64,000 nucleotides of DNA, from assembly GCF_029167105.1 (NCBI RefSeq), contig NZ_JARFML010000004.1, positions 124,001 through 188,000 of the forward strand, in the 5' to 3' direction. The position numbers were made by a program, and so were the translations under genes. This DNA comes from Bradyrhizobium yuanmingense. Its GTDB lineage: Bacteria; Pseudomonadota; Alphaproteobacteria; Rhizobiales; Xanthobacteraceae. The notes below the pieces were generated by a model, which saw only the letters and a list, made by a program, of their open reading frames with translations, was not told where the DNA came from and did not search any database. This document shows, one piece after another, positions 1-9,230 of the stretch; position 1 is the first letter of the stretch, and every line of letters starts with the position of its first letter.

Positions 1-810
1 GGCCTGCGAGCCGAAGCCGAACTCCAGGGCAATCTCGACCAGCGAAAGATGGTCACGCGCGAGCTCCTGTCGCGCGGCGTGGACGCGGCGATCGGTGACG
101 TAACGGTGCGGTGACAGTCCGGTCGCCTCGCGAAACAGCCGGGAAAAATGATAGGGGCTGAGGCAGGCCTGGGCCGCCAGATCCTCGAGCCTGACATCGC
201 TGCCGAGAGACGCCTCGATATAGTCCAGCACGCGCTGGAGGCGCCGCGTGTCGAGCGCCGGCGACTTGTCGGGCGCGCGCCAACGGTCGATCGTGTAATT
301 GCCCAGAAGATGCGCCGCAAGCGCGACCTGGATCCCCTCCACGAACAGCGCGTCGGTCGGCTGGTGCGGGCGATGGAGCAGATCCCGAAGCGGCGAGCAG
401 ATATGGAAGAGCACCTGGTCCGCCAGGCCGTGAGCGTAGGCGATCTCGACCTGTGCGGGATCGATGCCGAAATCCGCAAGTGCGCTGTGGTCCAGCAGCG
501 CCGGCGGCAGATAGAGATGAAGACATTCCATCCGGTCGGAAAGCTCGAGATGGCTCTCCTGCGTCCCCACGGGCACGAGATAACTCATGCCCGGACGCGC
601 GAGGCTTTTCTGGACTTCGCCGTTGCCAGCGCGGCACACCATGCCGCCGCCCGACAGCAGAATAATGAGCTCGGTGCAGATGGGAACGGGCGTTGCCTGA
701 CTGCCCGCCTCGAACTTGCGATGCTCGATGCTCAGCCCGGGCCAATCATTGGCCGCCGCGAGCTTCTCGCTGTTCTTGTACTTCTGATCTCCATGCGTCA
801 CGAGCGCCAT
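1..810 (-). CDS. AraC-family transcriptional regulator (C-terminus cut by window edge)
   Basis: Reading leftwards from an ATG at 808-810, 270 codons run without a stop to base 1, so the 3' end lies outside the window. The last ~80 residues hold an AraC-type double helix-turn-helix, with the recognisable motif LSPYHFSRLFREATG and, near the cut, IALEFGFGSQA, where the second HTH begins. The first ~190 residues look like a cupin-type ligand-sensing domain (a glycine run GGG near residue 54, then PGMSYLVP). It is divergent from the hydrolase/reductase operon starting at 1145 and is therefore a likely regulator of it; this is inferred from position only. The effector is unknown. Confidence 0.9.
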   Translation of the reverse strand, partial: MALVTHGDQKYKNSEKLAAANDWPGLSIEHRKFEAGSQATPVPICTELIILLSGGGMVCRAGNGEVQKSLARPGMSYLVPVGTQESHLELSDRMECLHLYLPPALLDHSALADFGIDPAQVEIAYAHGLADQVLFHICSPLRDLLHRPHQPTDALFVEGIQVALAAHLLGNYTIDRWRAPDKSPALDTRRLQRVLDYIEASLGSDVRLEDLAAQACLSPYHFSRLFREATGLSPHRYVTDRRVHAARQELARDHLSLVEIALEFGFGSQA

Positions 811-1144
811 CACGACCTCCGCTTCGTTGCGGCGAATCCCGGCCCCGTATCGCGCGAGCGATCATTCCATCCGGTGGTGAGTTGCAGCCCCGGTCACTGC
901 CACGCCGATTGCGAATTACTCACAAGCCGCGCCAGCGAAGTCCAGAGGCGGCACGGTTAAAAGAGGTAAAAGCCAGCCAAGGCAAAGGCTTGGAGCCAGG
1001 CGTGTTCGGCTTCGAAAGCCGATCGTCGCACCTCAGCAAGATGCGTGCGTCATCGCGCAGGAATCGGAAATATCGCAATGCGGGCGTGCGCTAGTGAAGG
1101 GCGCATCAACGGCAATGTCGCCGTGTCGAGGACAGGAGCCTGAT
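811..1144. other. Divergent intergenic region, 334 bp
   Basis: The region separates the AraC gene from the hydrolase operon and must hold both promoters. I cannot assign -35/-10 boxes with confidence. A tRNA T-arm-like hairpin (5-bp stem, loop TTCGAAA) lies at 1006-1022, but no other part of a tRNA is visible. No coding frame here is convincing. Confidence 0.5.
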
Positions 1145-1900
1145 ATGAAGTCGCTTACCTCCGCGCTTGCCGCGTTGTCGATCGCAACCGCCGTCCCCGC
1201 GGCCGCGGCCGATAGGAATGTTTCGATTGTTCTCGTGCACGGCGCCTTCGTCGATGGCTCGGGCTGGAAGGACACCTACAGCATCCTCTCGGAGGCGGGC
1301 TATGAAGTGCTCGTCGTCCAGCAACCGACCATCACGCTTCGAGACGATGTCGCGGAGACCGAGCGCGTGATCGCCAAGGCGCGGCATCCGGTCATTCTCG
1401 TCGGGCATTCCTATGGTGGAATGGTCATCACGGAAGCCGGCGACAATCCGAAGGTTCTCAGCCTGGTCTATCTCGCCGCCTTTGCTCCCGACGCAGGAGA
1501 GTCCGTCAGTACGCTGGCGGAAGCCCCAGTGCCCGCCGGCGAGCACAAAGCTCCGCTGGTCACCGAGGGCAATTATCTGCTCGTCGACCGCGCAAAATTC
1601 CCCACCTCTTTCGCGGCCGATGTCGATGCGGCCACGACCCGCTTCATGGGCGCCGCGCAGCTGCCGTGGGGACTGCAGGCGGTGCAGACCAAGGTCGATC
1701 GCGTGGCCTGGAAGACCAAGCCGACCTATTACATGGTGACGAGCGAGGATCACATGATCCCGCCGACGGCACAGCGCACCATGGCCAAGCGCTCGGGCGC
1801 GAAGGTGACGGAGATGAAGAGCAGCCACGCGGTGATGCTGTCGCATCCGCGCGAAGTCGCGGCGTTCATCAGAAGCGCAGATACGTCCGCGACCGACTGA
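1145..1900 (+). CDS. Exported alpha/beta-fold hydrolase
   Basis: The protein is 251 aa and the start ATG at 1145 follows an AGGAG about 8 bases upstream; a longer in-frame start at 1094 has no such site and would bury the signal peptide. Residues 1-22 form a Sec signal peptide ending in AAAA. The mature part has the alpha/beta hydrolase landmarks: the oxyanion strand LVHGAFVDGSGW, the nucleophile elbow GHSYGG, an acidic residue in TSEDHMIPP, and the catalytic His in SSHAVMLSHP. It belongs to the EstC / AB-hydrolase_6 group of small periplasmic esterases; the substrate is unknown. It is the first gene of a co-directional run reaching 4319 and is divergent from the AraC gene. Confidence 0.9.
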   Translation: MKSLTSALAALSIATAVPAAAADRNVSIVLVHGAFVDGSGWKDTYSILSEAGYEVLVVQQPTITLRDDVAETERVIAKARHPVILVGHSYGGMVITEAGDNPKVLSLVYLAAFAPDAGESVSTLAEAPVPAGEHKAPLVTEGNYLLVDRAKFPTSFAADVDAATTRFMGAAQLPWGLQAVQTKVDRVAWKTKPTYYMVTSEDHMIPPTAQRTMAKRSGAKVTEMKSSHAVMLSHPREVAAFIRSADTSATD

Positions 1901-1955
1901 GATCGGCTGCGCCGCACACCGACGGACTTTCCTGCCGCAGACAAGGACTCGCAAC

Positions 1956-2969
1956 ATGGCCCTCAAGGATATTCTGCCGGGAGAACTGGGGTTCGGCGCA
2001 GCGCCGCTCGGAAACATGTTCCGCGACATTCCCGAGCGGGAAGCGCTCGCGACAGTGAACGCAGCCTGGGAGGACGGCATCCGCTATTTCGACACCGCGC
2101 CGTTCTACGGCGCGGGGCTTGCCGAGATCCGCATCGGCGCCGCGCTCGCCGGCCGCAAGCGGAGCGACTACGTCCTCAGCACCAAGGTCGGCCGCCTGAT
2201 CCTGGACGAGATCGAGGATGTGGATGCCCGCGACCTCGGCGAGAAAGGCGGCGTCTTCAGGCACGGACGCCCGAACCGGATCGTGAACGACTATTCCCGG
2301 GACGGAACGTTGCGCTCGATCGAGGACAGCCTGAAGCGGCTCGCCACCTCTCACATCGACGTCGTCTTCGTGCACGACGTTGCGCAGGATTTCTACGGCG
2401 ACGAGTGGCTCTCGGTGTTCGAAAGCGCCCGCAAGGGCGCCTTCAAAGCGCTCGACCGGCTGCGTGACGAGGGTGTGATCAAGGCGTGGGGACTGGGTGT
2501 CAACCGGGTCGAGCCGATCGAGCTGCTGCTCGCGCTCGAAGAGCCGCGCCCCGACGGCTTCCTGCTCGCAGGCCGATACACGCTCCTCGACCATGCAAGG
2601 GCGCTGCAGCGGGTGATGCCCATGGTCGCGGAGCACGAGCTCGCGATCGTCGTCGGCGGCCCCTACAGTTCTGGCGCGCTCGTCGGCGGCCCGAACTTCG
2701 AATATGCGCCGGCGCCTCCCGAAATCCTCAAGAAGGTGGCGCGGATCAAGGCGATCGCGGACCGCTATCGGATCAGCATGAAAGCGGCCGGCCTGCAGTT
2801 CGCGCTCGCCAATCCCGTTGTCGCGGCCGTCATTCCCGGTGCGAGCCGCCCGGGCCGCATCGCCGAGGATCGCGCTGCGCTCGATGAAGCCATCCCCGCG
2901 GACTTCTGGCGCGAGCTCCGCTCCGAGGGGCTGGTCAGCCCCGCAGCTCCGCTTCCCGCCGCTGATTGA
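1956..2969 (+). CDS. Aldo/keto reductase
   Basis: The 337-aa protein is an NAD(P)-dependent aldo/keto reductase (TIM barrel) resembling the D-threo-aldose 1-dehydrogenase / pyridoxal 4-dehydrogenase subgroup. The catalytic tetrad is visible: Asp46 and Tyr51 in YFDTAPFYG, Lys77 in STKVGR and His140 in VFVHD. The C-terminal VIPGASRPGRI is the usual cofactor phosphate-binding stretch. There is no signal peptide, so it is cytoplasmic, unlike its exported neighbours. The gene starts 55 bases after the hydrolase and ends 30 bases before the VOC gene, which suggests one transcript. The physiological substrate cannot be read from sequence. Confidence 0.92.
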   Translation: MALKDILPGELGFGAAPLGNMFRDIPEREALATVNAAWEDGIRYFDTAPFYGAGLAEIRIGAALAGRKRSDYVLSTKVGRLILDEIEDVDARDLGEKGGVFRHGRPNRIVNDYSRDGTLRSIEDSLKRLATSHIDVVFVHDVAQDFYGDEWLSVFESARKGAFKALDRLRDEGVIKAWGLGVNRVEPIELLLALEEPRPDGFLLAGRYTLLDHARALQRVMPMVAEHELAIVVGGPYSSGALVGGPNFEYAPAPPEILKKVARIKAIADRYRISMKAAGLQFALANPVVAAVIPGASRPGRIAEDRAALDEAIPADFWRELRSEGLVSPAAPLPAAD

Positions 2970-2999
2970 CCAATCCACCGAACGACCAAGGAGAGCAAC

Positions 3000-3823
3000 A
3001 TGACAGATGCAGCCCACAACGCCCCCGACATTGGTCGCCGCGCCTTGCTTCAGACCGCCGGCGCCGCCGTCGTCACCGGCCTCGTCGCCGGCACGGCCAT
3101 CGACGCACGGGCCGCGACACAGGATGTCGAGCGCGACGAGGCGCCGCTCGGCGCGCGGCTCCAGGGCGTCCAGCATTTCGGGCTGACGGTCCAGAACATG
3201 GAACGGGCGTACCAGTTCTACACGGAGGTGCTTGGCGGCACCGAGGTGTTCCGGCACGGCGACTTCCAGGGCGACGGGGTGCAGAACACGCTGCTGGCCG
3301 ACCAGGAGATCGAGGCGAACGCACGCGGGGTCAATCCGCGAACCATCGGCGTGCCCGACTTGCGCAGCGGCTGGATGTCCGCTTCATCCAGTTCGACAAC
3401 ATGGTGCTGGAGCTGCTGCAGTATCGCGAGGCCGATCAGCCCATGGGCAGCGCGAAGAGCTTCGCCGAACCGCTGGAGCACATGAGCCCTGCTTTCCCGC
3501 GCATGATGCACATCTGCTTCTATGTTCGCGACGATGTCGACTTCAACAAGTTCGTTGCCGATCTCGAAGCGGAATCGGCGCGCCGCGGCATGACGCAGGT
3601 GAGAGCGAACCGCACCATCCGCGTCATGACGGAAGCGGATCGCAAGGCCGCGCCCCGCAACACCAACACGAACCGGGTGACCGCCGAACCTTCCAACGGC
3701 TGGGAGCTGATTTACTGCAAGGGACCGGAGGGCGAGCAGCTCGAATTCGTCAAGGCGCTCGGTCCGGTCAAGAAGCGCTTCAGTGAGGCCTTGGCAATAC
3801 GGCAACAGAAGATCGTGCGCTAG
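3000..3823 (+). pseudogene. Tat-exported VOC (glyoxalase-fold) protein, interrupted by a frameshift
   Basis: The ATG at 3000 opens a frame with a twin-arginine signal (IGRRALLQTAG, then a hydrophobic stretch ending at IDARAA) followed by a vicinal-oxygen-chelate domain (LQGVQHFGLTVQNMERA). Near 3371 the homologous reading jumps to another frame, running from LDVRFIQFDN to a stop at 3823 and including a second VOC-like half (MMHICFYVRDDVDFNKF, GPEGEQLEFVKAL). Adding one C in AGCGGCTGG would rejoin both halves into ~275 aa. Either the gene has lost a base or the assembly has an error here. If functional it would be a periplasmic metal-dependent VOC enzyme of unknown substrate. Confidence 0.82.
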
Positions 3824-3900
3824 ACACTCGCGCGGCGGGGGCGGCTGTCGGCGCCCCAGCTGGTCACCCGGCGATCCAATCACATGTCGAGGACTTCACC

Positions 3901-4319
3901 ATGCAAACTCTCGTCCGCAACTCGCTTGCCGCCCTGCTGATCGCCTCTACGGCGTCAGCGACGCTTCCGGCCGAGGCTCAGGAAGCGCCGCGCGTGCACT
4001 ATCAGGAGATCCCGGAGGGTGCATATTCCGTGGTGGCCCAGGTGCGCGCCAAGCCTGGAAAAGAAGACATGCTGCGCGCCGCCACCTTGCCGCTGATCGA
4101 CCTGGTCCGCGGCGATCCAAGAACCTGGTCTATTTCCTTCAGGAAGATCGCGCCAAGCCCGGCCACTTCATCTTTTACGAAGTGTTCGCCAGCCAAGCCG
4201 ATTTCGACGCACACAATGCGATGCCTTATGTGAGGGATTGGTTCGCCAAGCTTCCGGAACTTGCCGACGGCGGCGTCGAAGTCATGCGCATGGCCATTCT
4301 CGGCAAGCCCAAAAAATAG
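3901..4319 (+). pseudogene. Exported antibiotic-biosynthesis-monooxygenase-fold protein, interrupted by a frameshift
   Basis: The ATG at 3901 gives a Sec signal peptide (about 25 residues, ending AEA) and the start of an ABM / YgiN-like ferredoxin-fold domain (YSVVAQVRAKPGKEDMLRAA). At about 4119-4121 the frame breaks; the rest of the domain (NLVYFLQEDRAKPGHFIFYEVF, then AMPYVRDWFAKLPEL) continues in another frame to 4319. The text GATCCAAGAAC would read through as GDPKN if one A were added. The whole product would be about 139 aa, a putative quinol or heme-degrading-type monooxygenase. It is the second consecutive gene in the operon with a one-base loss. Confidence 0.82.
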
Positions 4320-4422
4320 CCGAACCGTCCCGCGCGAGCGCTTTGTCGCAATTGCCCTGCGGCAAATCGTACGAACTCGGAAGGGTTCTCTTCAAAAATA
4401 TTGCAGTGCATGATAATACCGG

Positions 4423-4439
4423 TCGATCGGTACGATCGA
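4423..4439. promoter_or_regulatory. Perfect 7-bp inverted repeat upstream of the STAND regulator
   Basis: TCGATCG, a 3-base spacer GTA and CGATCGA form a perfect dyad ending 13 bases before the ATG at 4453. The position suits an autoregulatory operator; no binding partner can be named. Confidence 0.4.
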
Positions 4440-4452
4440 TTGGCAATGATCA

Positions 4453-7383
4453 ATGCGGGCTGCCACGGAGACACGACATCGGGGCACAGGCCGGCGGGAG
4501 CTCACCTACTGCTTCGGCCCATTTCGACTGATACCCAGCCGCCAGTTGCTCCTTCTCAAAGGGCGCCCCGTCAAGCTCGGTGGACGCGCATTCGAACTTT
4601 TGCAGCTGCTGGTGCAGCGCTGCGGCGAGTTGGTCAGCAAGACCGAGCTGATGGCGGCCGCCTGGCCGGGCACCTTCCTCCACGACAGCAATCTCAAGGT
4701 CAACATGTGGAGCTTGCGGCGTTCGCTGGGAGATACCCAGATCGAGCCCGTATACATCGCGACCGTGGCGCGCCGCGGATACAAGTTCATCGCGCAGGTG
4801 CAGATCAGCATCGGCGAGGTCGAAGACGATCTTGCGCTCGCCGAACCGGTCCCCTCGTCCAGTCCGCCGTTGCTGCGCGGCATCGTTGGTCGTGAAGCGG
4901 AAATCGACGAGATCACGGGTCTGTTGACCGGCAACAGGCACGTGACTCTGGCTGGCGCGGGAGGAATCGGCAAGACGACGGTTGCCTTGGCTGTCGCCCA
5001 GTCATTTGCGCCACAGTGCCGCGACGGCGTGTGCTTCGTCGATCTCGCAACGATCTCCGACCCGACGCTGTTCGGCGCCGCACTGGTGACGGCATTGGGC
5101 ATCAGGGGCAATCCGGACAACAGCCTGGCTGCGGCCATCGACTATCTGAGACCGCGGCAGATGCTGGTCATTCTGGACAATTGCGAGCACGTCCTGCCGG
5201 CCGCAACGATCTTCGCCGGCAAGTTCATGGCGGACGCATCGCCGTGCAGGCTGCTTGCGACCAGCCGCGAACCGCTCGGCACCGCCACCGAGCACGTCGT
5301 CCGGCTCGGCTCCCTGATCTCACCAAAACCCGGGCACGCCCTGGCCGCCGATCAAGCCGTCAAGTTTCCGGCAGTGCAATTGTTCGTCAGCCGCGCCGCC
5401 GAATGGGCGGACTACCAATTCGTCGACGATGATTGCGAGGCCATCGCCGCAATCTGCCACTCGCTCGACGGCCTCCCGCTGGCGATCGAATTGGCGGCAG
5501 CCCAGATCGGCAGGTTCAATCCTCGCCAATTGGTGGAGTTACTTGACCAGAATTTGGGTTTTCGGGCCCCCGCCGCCGATGGTGCGCCGCCGCGCCATGA
5601 AACGCTGATGGCGACGATCGACTGGAGCTTCAGGCTGCTGTCGCAGCGGGAAGCCAGACTGTTCGGCCTGCTCTCGGTGTTCAGCGAAGCGTTCGAGGTT
5701 GAGGACGCGGTCTTCGTCGCCGAGGCGGCAGGTCTCACGCCGGTCGACGTCGTCACCGGCCTCGGCAGTCTCGTTGCCAAATCGCTTTTGGGCGCGCAGG
5801 CACATGGCGCGAGCCTCCGCTATCGCCTGCTCGACAGCACATGCCGCTACGCGCGCGAGCGGCGCCGGGCCGATCCTGCCTGCGACCAGGCGCTGCGCCG
5901 TCATGCGCAACGTGTCCTCACCCTGTTCGAACAGTCCGAGGAGGAGTGGAAATGGCGCGAGCCGGCCGATTGGACACAGCGTTACCTAGGCCGCATCGCC
6001 GACTTGCGCGCCGCTCTTTCATGGGCCTTCGGCGAGCACGGCGATCCCGTGCTCGGAATCAGGCTCACGGTTGCGGCGATCACCTTGTGGTCGGAAACGT
6101 CGATCTTGTCGGAAGCGCAGGCGCGGTTGGCAACTGCGCTCGCATTGGCCAAGACCGTCCCCTGCGACGATCTGTCGAAGACAAAACTCGCCTGCGCCCT
6201 TGGGTGGAGCCTATTCTACGCCCGCAAAATGTCGAATGAGAACGAGATTGCCTGGCTCGATGCCATCTTCTTTGCAAGGCGGGCCGGCAACATCGAATAT
6301 CAGCAGCGGGCGCTGGTCGGGTTCGGCTTCTACCTGTTGCAGATTGGCGAGGTTCCGCGCGCCACGACCTATCTCGAGGAAGCGACGGGGCTTGCCGACC
6401 GCGACCGCGACCTCACGGCAACGTCCGAAGCCGACCGCGCACTCGCCTGGGCGCGCGCTTTTGCCGGCGAGTTGAGCAAGAGCCGCCCGGTTCTCGATCG
6501 CCTCGCGGCAACTTATTCGCTGGCAGAGGGCCGTTCGCGCAAGGACGCAAACGAAGTCTACCGGTTCATCACCGTCCGCTTCAACCTGCCCTTCGTCGCT
6601 TGGATGCAAGGGCAAGTCGACTATGCAGCAAGACTGGCCAGCGACGCCGTCGATGCCGCGGACCGCAGCGGCCATTGGGTGTCGCAGTCGAACGCATTTG
6701 GGCTCGCCGCACTTCCCGTCGCGCTCGAGACCGGCAATCTGGACGGGCTTGCGAGCTACACCGAGCGATTGCGTCGCAACCTTGAACGCGAGCGCATCTC
6801 ACGCTGGGTTCCGGTCGAGCGCTATTTCTCCGCCTGCCTTCGCGAGCTGCGGGGCGATCCACGCGCGGTCGAGGATATTCGGGCCGCGATCGACGAGCTG
6901 ATAGAATGCCGGTTCCTGATGCGGATCGGCAGCTATCTCGCGGTCCTCGCCCGCGCCTATCTGAGGCAAGGGCGGATCGCGGAAGCGCGCCAAGCCATCA
7001 CCCGGGCGATCGAGCATCAGGAACGCCAGGGCGAGCGCTGGTGCCGGCCGGAGCTCCAGAGGGTTGACGCCGCGATCCATCTCCACACCGGCGAGCCGCT
7101 GCGCGCCGAAAAACGGCTTCAGCAGGCGCTCGCCGAAGCACGCACCATAGGCGCGCTGACGTTCCAGTTGCGGATCGCGACCGATCTCGCGGCACACTGG
7201 ATCGCGACCGGCCGCAGATCCAAGGCTGTCCGGCTGCTCTGCCCGATCTATAACGAGTTCACCGAGGGCTTCGCGACGCCGGATCTGCTTGCGGCCAAGC
7301 GCCTGCTGCAGCGCCTGCGGCCGACCGCGAGCGGCTGCGGCGACTATCACCGGATGGAGCCGATACACGCTCGCGACGCATAG
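4453..7383 (+). CDS. Winged-helix / STAND ATPase / TPR transcriptional regulator
   Basis: The protein is 976 aa. Residues ~17-107 form an OmpR/CadC-type winged helix (FGPFRLIPSRQLLLLKGRPV, later VNMWSLRRSLGD and ATVARRGYKF). An NB-ARC-like P-loop module follows: Walker A GAGGIGKTT near residue 168, Walker B VILDNCEHV near 239, then the arginine-sensor-like LLATSREPLG and LPLAIELAAAQ. The remaining ~550 residues are alpha-helical repeats of TPR type. This is the architecture of large signal-responsive activators that oligomerise on ligand and ATP binding. It starts 133 bases after the frameshifted pair and lies upstream of the ThDP enzyme, which may be its target; the ligand is unknown. Confidence 0.88.
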   Translation: MRAATETRHRGTGRRELTYCFGPFRLIPSRQLLLLKGRPVKLGGRAFELLQLLVQRCGELVSKTELMAAAWPGTFLHDSNLKVNMWSLRRSLGDTQIEPVYIATVARRGYKFIAQVQISIGEVEDDLALAEPVPSSSPPLLRGIVGREAEIDEITGLLTGNRHVTLAGAGGIGKTTVALAVAQSFAPQCRDGVCFVDLATISDPTLFGAALVTALGIRGNPDNSLAAAIDYLRPRQMLVILDNCEHVLPAATIFAGKFMADASPCRLLATSREPLGTATEHVVRLGSLISPKPGHALAADQAVKFPAVQLFVSRAAEWADYQFVDDDCEAIAAICHSLDGLPLAIELAAAQIGRFNPRQLVELLDQNLGFRAPAADGAPPRHETLMATIDWSFRLLSQREARLFGLLSVFSEAFEVEDAVFVAEAAGLTPVDVVTGLGSLVAKSLLGAQAHGASLRYRLLDSTCRYARERRRADPACDQALRRHAQRVLTLFEQSEEEWKWREPADWTQRYLGRIADLRAALSWAFGEHGDPVLGIRLTVAAITLWSETSILSEAQARLATALALAKTVPCDDLSKTKLACALGWSLFYARKMSNENEIAWLDAIFFARRAGNIEYQQRALVGFGFYLLQIGEVPRATTYLEEATGLADRDRDLTATSEADRALAWARAFAGELSKSRPVLDRLAATYSLAEGRSRKDANEVYRFITVRFNLPFVAWMQGQVDYAARLASDAVDAADRSGHWVSQSNAFGLAALPVALETGNLDGLASYTERLRRNLERERISRWVPVERYFSACLRELRGDPRAVEDIRAAIDELIECRFLMRIGSYLAVLARAYLRQGRIAEARQAITRAIEHQERQGERWCRPELQRVDAAIHLHTGEPLRAEKRLQQALAEARTIGALTFQLRIATDLAAHWIATGRRSKAVRLLCPIYNEFTEGFATPDLLAAKRLLQRLRPTASGCGDYHRMEPIHARDA

Positions 7384-7491
7384 CTGGCCTACCGCCGCGC
7401 TCGCCGCCCGCGCTTTACGCTTCCGGAAATTCCTGATCCTCTCTTCCCAACAAGCCGGATCAACCGGCCTTAGCCTGAGGAGAGAGACGCC

Positions 7492-9126
7492 ATGAAGCTC
7501 GGCACCGCCATTGCGGAAATCATGAGGCGCGAGGGCATCGAGATCCTCTGCGGCTATCCGGTCAACCATCTGATCGAGCACGCGGCCAAGGCCGAGATCC
7601 GCCCCGTGATGGTGCGGCAGGAGCGCGTCGGCATCCACATGGCGGACGCGATCTCGCGGGTGACGTCGGGACGCAGCATCGGCGCCTTCTGCATGCAGCA
7701 TGGACCCGGCGCCGAGAATGCGATGGGCGGCGTGGCGCAATGCTTTGGCGAATCCGTTCCCGTGTTGGTGCTGCCGATGGGCTATCAGCGCAGGCTGGCG
7801 CATATCGAGCCGAACTTCAATTCCAGCGAGGCGATGAAACCGTTCGCGAAATCGTCCGAGCCGATCATCCTCGCGACCGAAGTCGCCAACATCTTCCGCC
7901 GCGCCTTCACCAGGCTGAAGAACGGCCGCGGCGGGCCGGTGATCGTCGAGATCCCCTCGGACCTGTGGAACGAGGAAGTGCCGGAGCCGCTGAACTACAC
8001 GCCGGTGCTGCGCACCCGCTATGGCGCCGACCCCGTTCACGTCAAGGAAGCCGCCAGCCTGCTGGTGAACGCAAAGCGGCCGGTGATCTATGCCGGCCAA
8101 GGCGTACACTATGCGCAGGCCTGGCCGCAGCTGAAACGGCTCGCCGAGCGACTGGCGATCCCCGTCACCACCAGCTTGGGCGGGAAATCATCGTTTCCGG
8201 AGACGCATCCGCTGTCGCTCGGCTCCGGCGGCCTCGCAGTGCCGCGCGCGGTGCCGAAGTTTCTGGCAGAGGCCGACGTCATTTTCGGCATCGGCTGCTC
8301 CTTCACCGAGACCAATTTCGGCATCGCGATGCCGAAGGGAAAGACCATCATTCATTCGACGCTCGATCCCAATCATCTCAACAAGGATGTGGAAGCGAAG
8401 ATCGGCCTGGTCGGCGATGCCGGCCTCGTGCTCGACGCACTGCTGGAGGAGATCGGCAAGACCGTCACCGCGGATCGCGATGCATCCGCCGTCGCGGCCG
8501 AGATCGCAGCCTCGCACAAGGAATGGCTGGCGAAATGGATGCCTAAGCTGACCAGCAATGACGCGCCGCTCAGCCCCTACCGCGTGCTGTGGGATCTCCA
8601 GCACACCGTTGACATCGAGAATACGATCATCACCCACGATGCCGGCAGCCCGCGCGACCAGCTCTCGCCGTTCTGGAGATCGGTCGAGCCCCTCACCTAT
8701 CTCGGCTGGGGCAAAACCACGCAGCTCGGCTACGGCCTCGGTCTTGCGATGGGCGCCAAGCTGGCAAAGCCCGACAAGCTCTGCATCAACGTCTGGGGCG
8801 ATGCTGCGATCGGCTTCACCGGCATGGATTTCGAGACCGCGGTGCGCGAGCGCATCCCGATCATGTCGATCCTGCTCAACAATTTCTCGATGGCGATCGA
8901 GCTGAAGGTGATGCCGATCTCGACCGAAAAATATCGCTCGACCGACATTTCCGGCGACTACGCCGCGATGGCCCGCGCCTTCGGCGGCTACGGAGAGCGG
9001 GTGACGCGGCCGGAGGACATCGTGCCCGCGATCAGGCGCGGCATCGCGAAGACGAGGGAAGGCGTGCCGGTGCTGCTGGAGTTCATCACAGCCAAGGAGA
9101 CCGAGGTGTCGCGGCCGGGCACATGA
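7492..9126 (+). CDS. Thiamine-diphosphate-dependent enzyme of the acetolactate synthase superfamily
   Basis: The 544-aa protein has the full three-domain layout of ThDP decarboxylase/synthase enzymes. Glu44 in VRQERVG is the conserved activating glutamate; the central domain carries PVIYAGQGVHYA; the ThDP/Mg site is the GDAAIGFTG to LLNN motif at about residues 436-464. A GAGGAGAG ribosome site precedes the ATG. It lacks the clear signatures I would need to call IlvB, oxalyl-CoA decarboxylase or benzoylformate decarboxylase, so the reaction is left open: probably 2-keto acid decarboxylation or carboligation. No small regulatory subunit gene is adjacent, which argues against a biosynthetic acetolactate synthase. 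Confidence 0.88.
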   Translation: MKLGTAIAEIMRREGIEILCGYPVNHLIEHAAKAEIRPVMVRQERVGIHMADAISRVTSGRSIGAFCMQHGPGAENAMGGVAQCFGESVPVLVLPMGYQRRLAHIEPNFNSSEAMKPFAKSSEPIILATEVANIFRRAFTRLKNGRGGPVIVEIPSDLWNEEVPEPLNYTPVLRTRYGADPVHVKEAASLLVNAKRPVIYAGQGVHYAQAWPQLKRLAERLAIPVTTSLGGKSSFPETHPLSLGSGGLAVPRAVPKFLAEADVIFGIGCSFTETNFGIAMPKGKTIIHSTLDPNHLNKDVEAKIGLVGDAGLVLDALLEEIGKTVTADRDASAVAAEIAASHKEWLAKWMPKLTSNDAPLSPYRVLWDLQHTVDIENTIITHDAGSPRDQLSPFWRSVEPLTYLGWGKTTQLGYGLGLAMGAKLAKPDKLCINVWGDAAIGFTGMDFETAVRERIPIMSILLNNFSMAIELKVMPISTEKYRSTDISGDYAAMARAFGGYGERVTRPEDIVPAIRRGIAKTREGVPVLLEFITAKETEVSRPGT

Positions 9127-9230
9127 TCGGGGCCGGTGCAGAGCATGACTGCGAGCGCTGGCTCCGGCCGCAGAAGTTGTGATAATCCGGCCCGGTGCCG
9201 CGCACGCCGCGGCATCAAGCTGGACCGGGA

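Noticed and set aside
1869-3257. Antisense frame of 462 codons over the aldo/keto reductase
   Set aside because: No recognisable domain; the sense frame has the full AKR catalytic tetrad.
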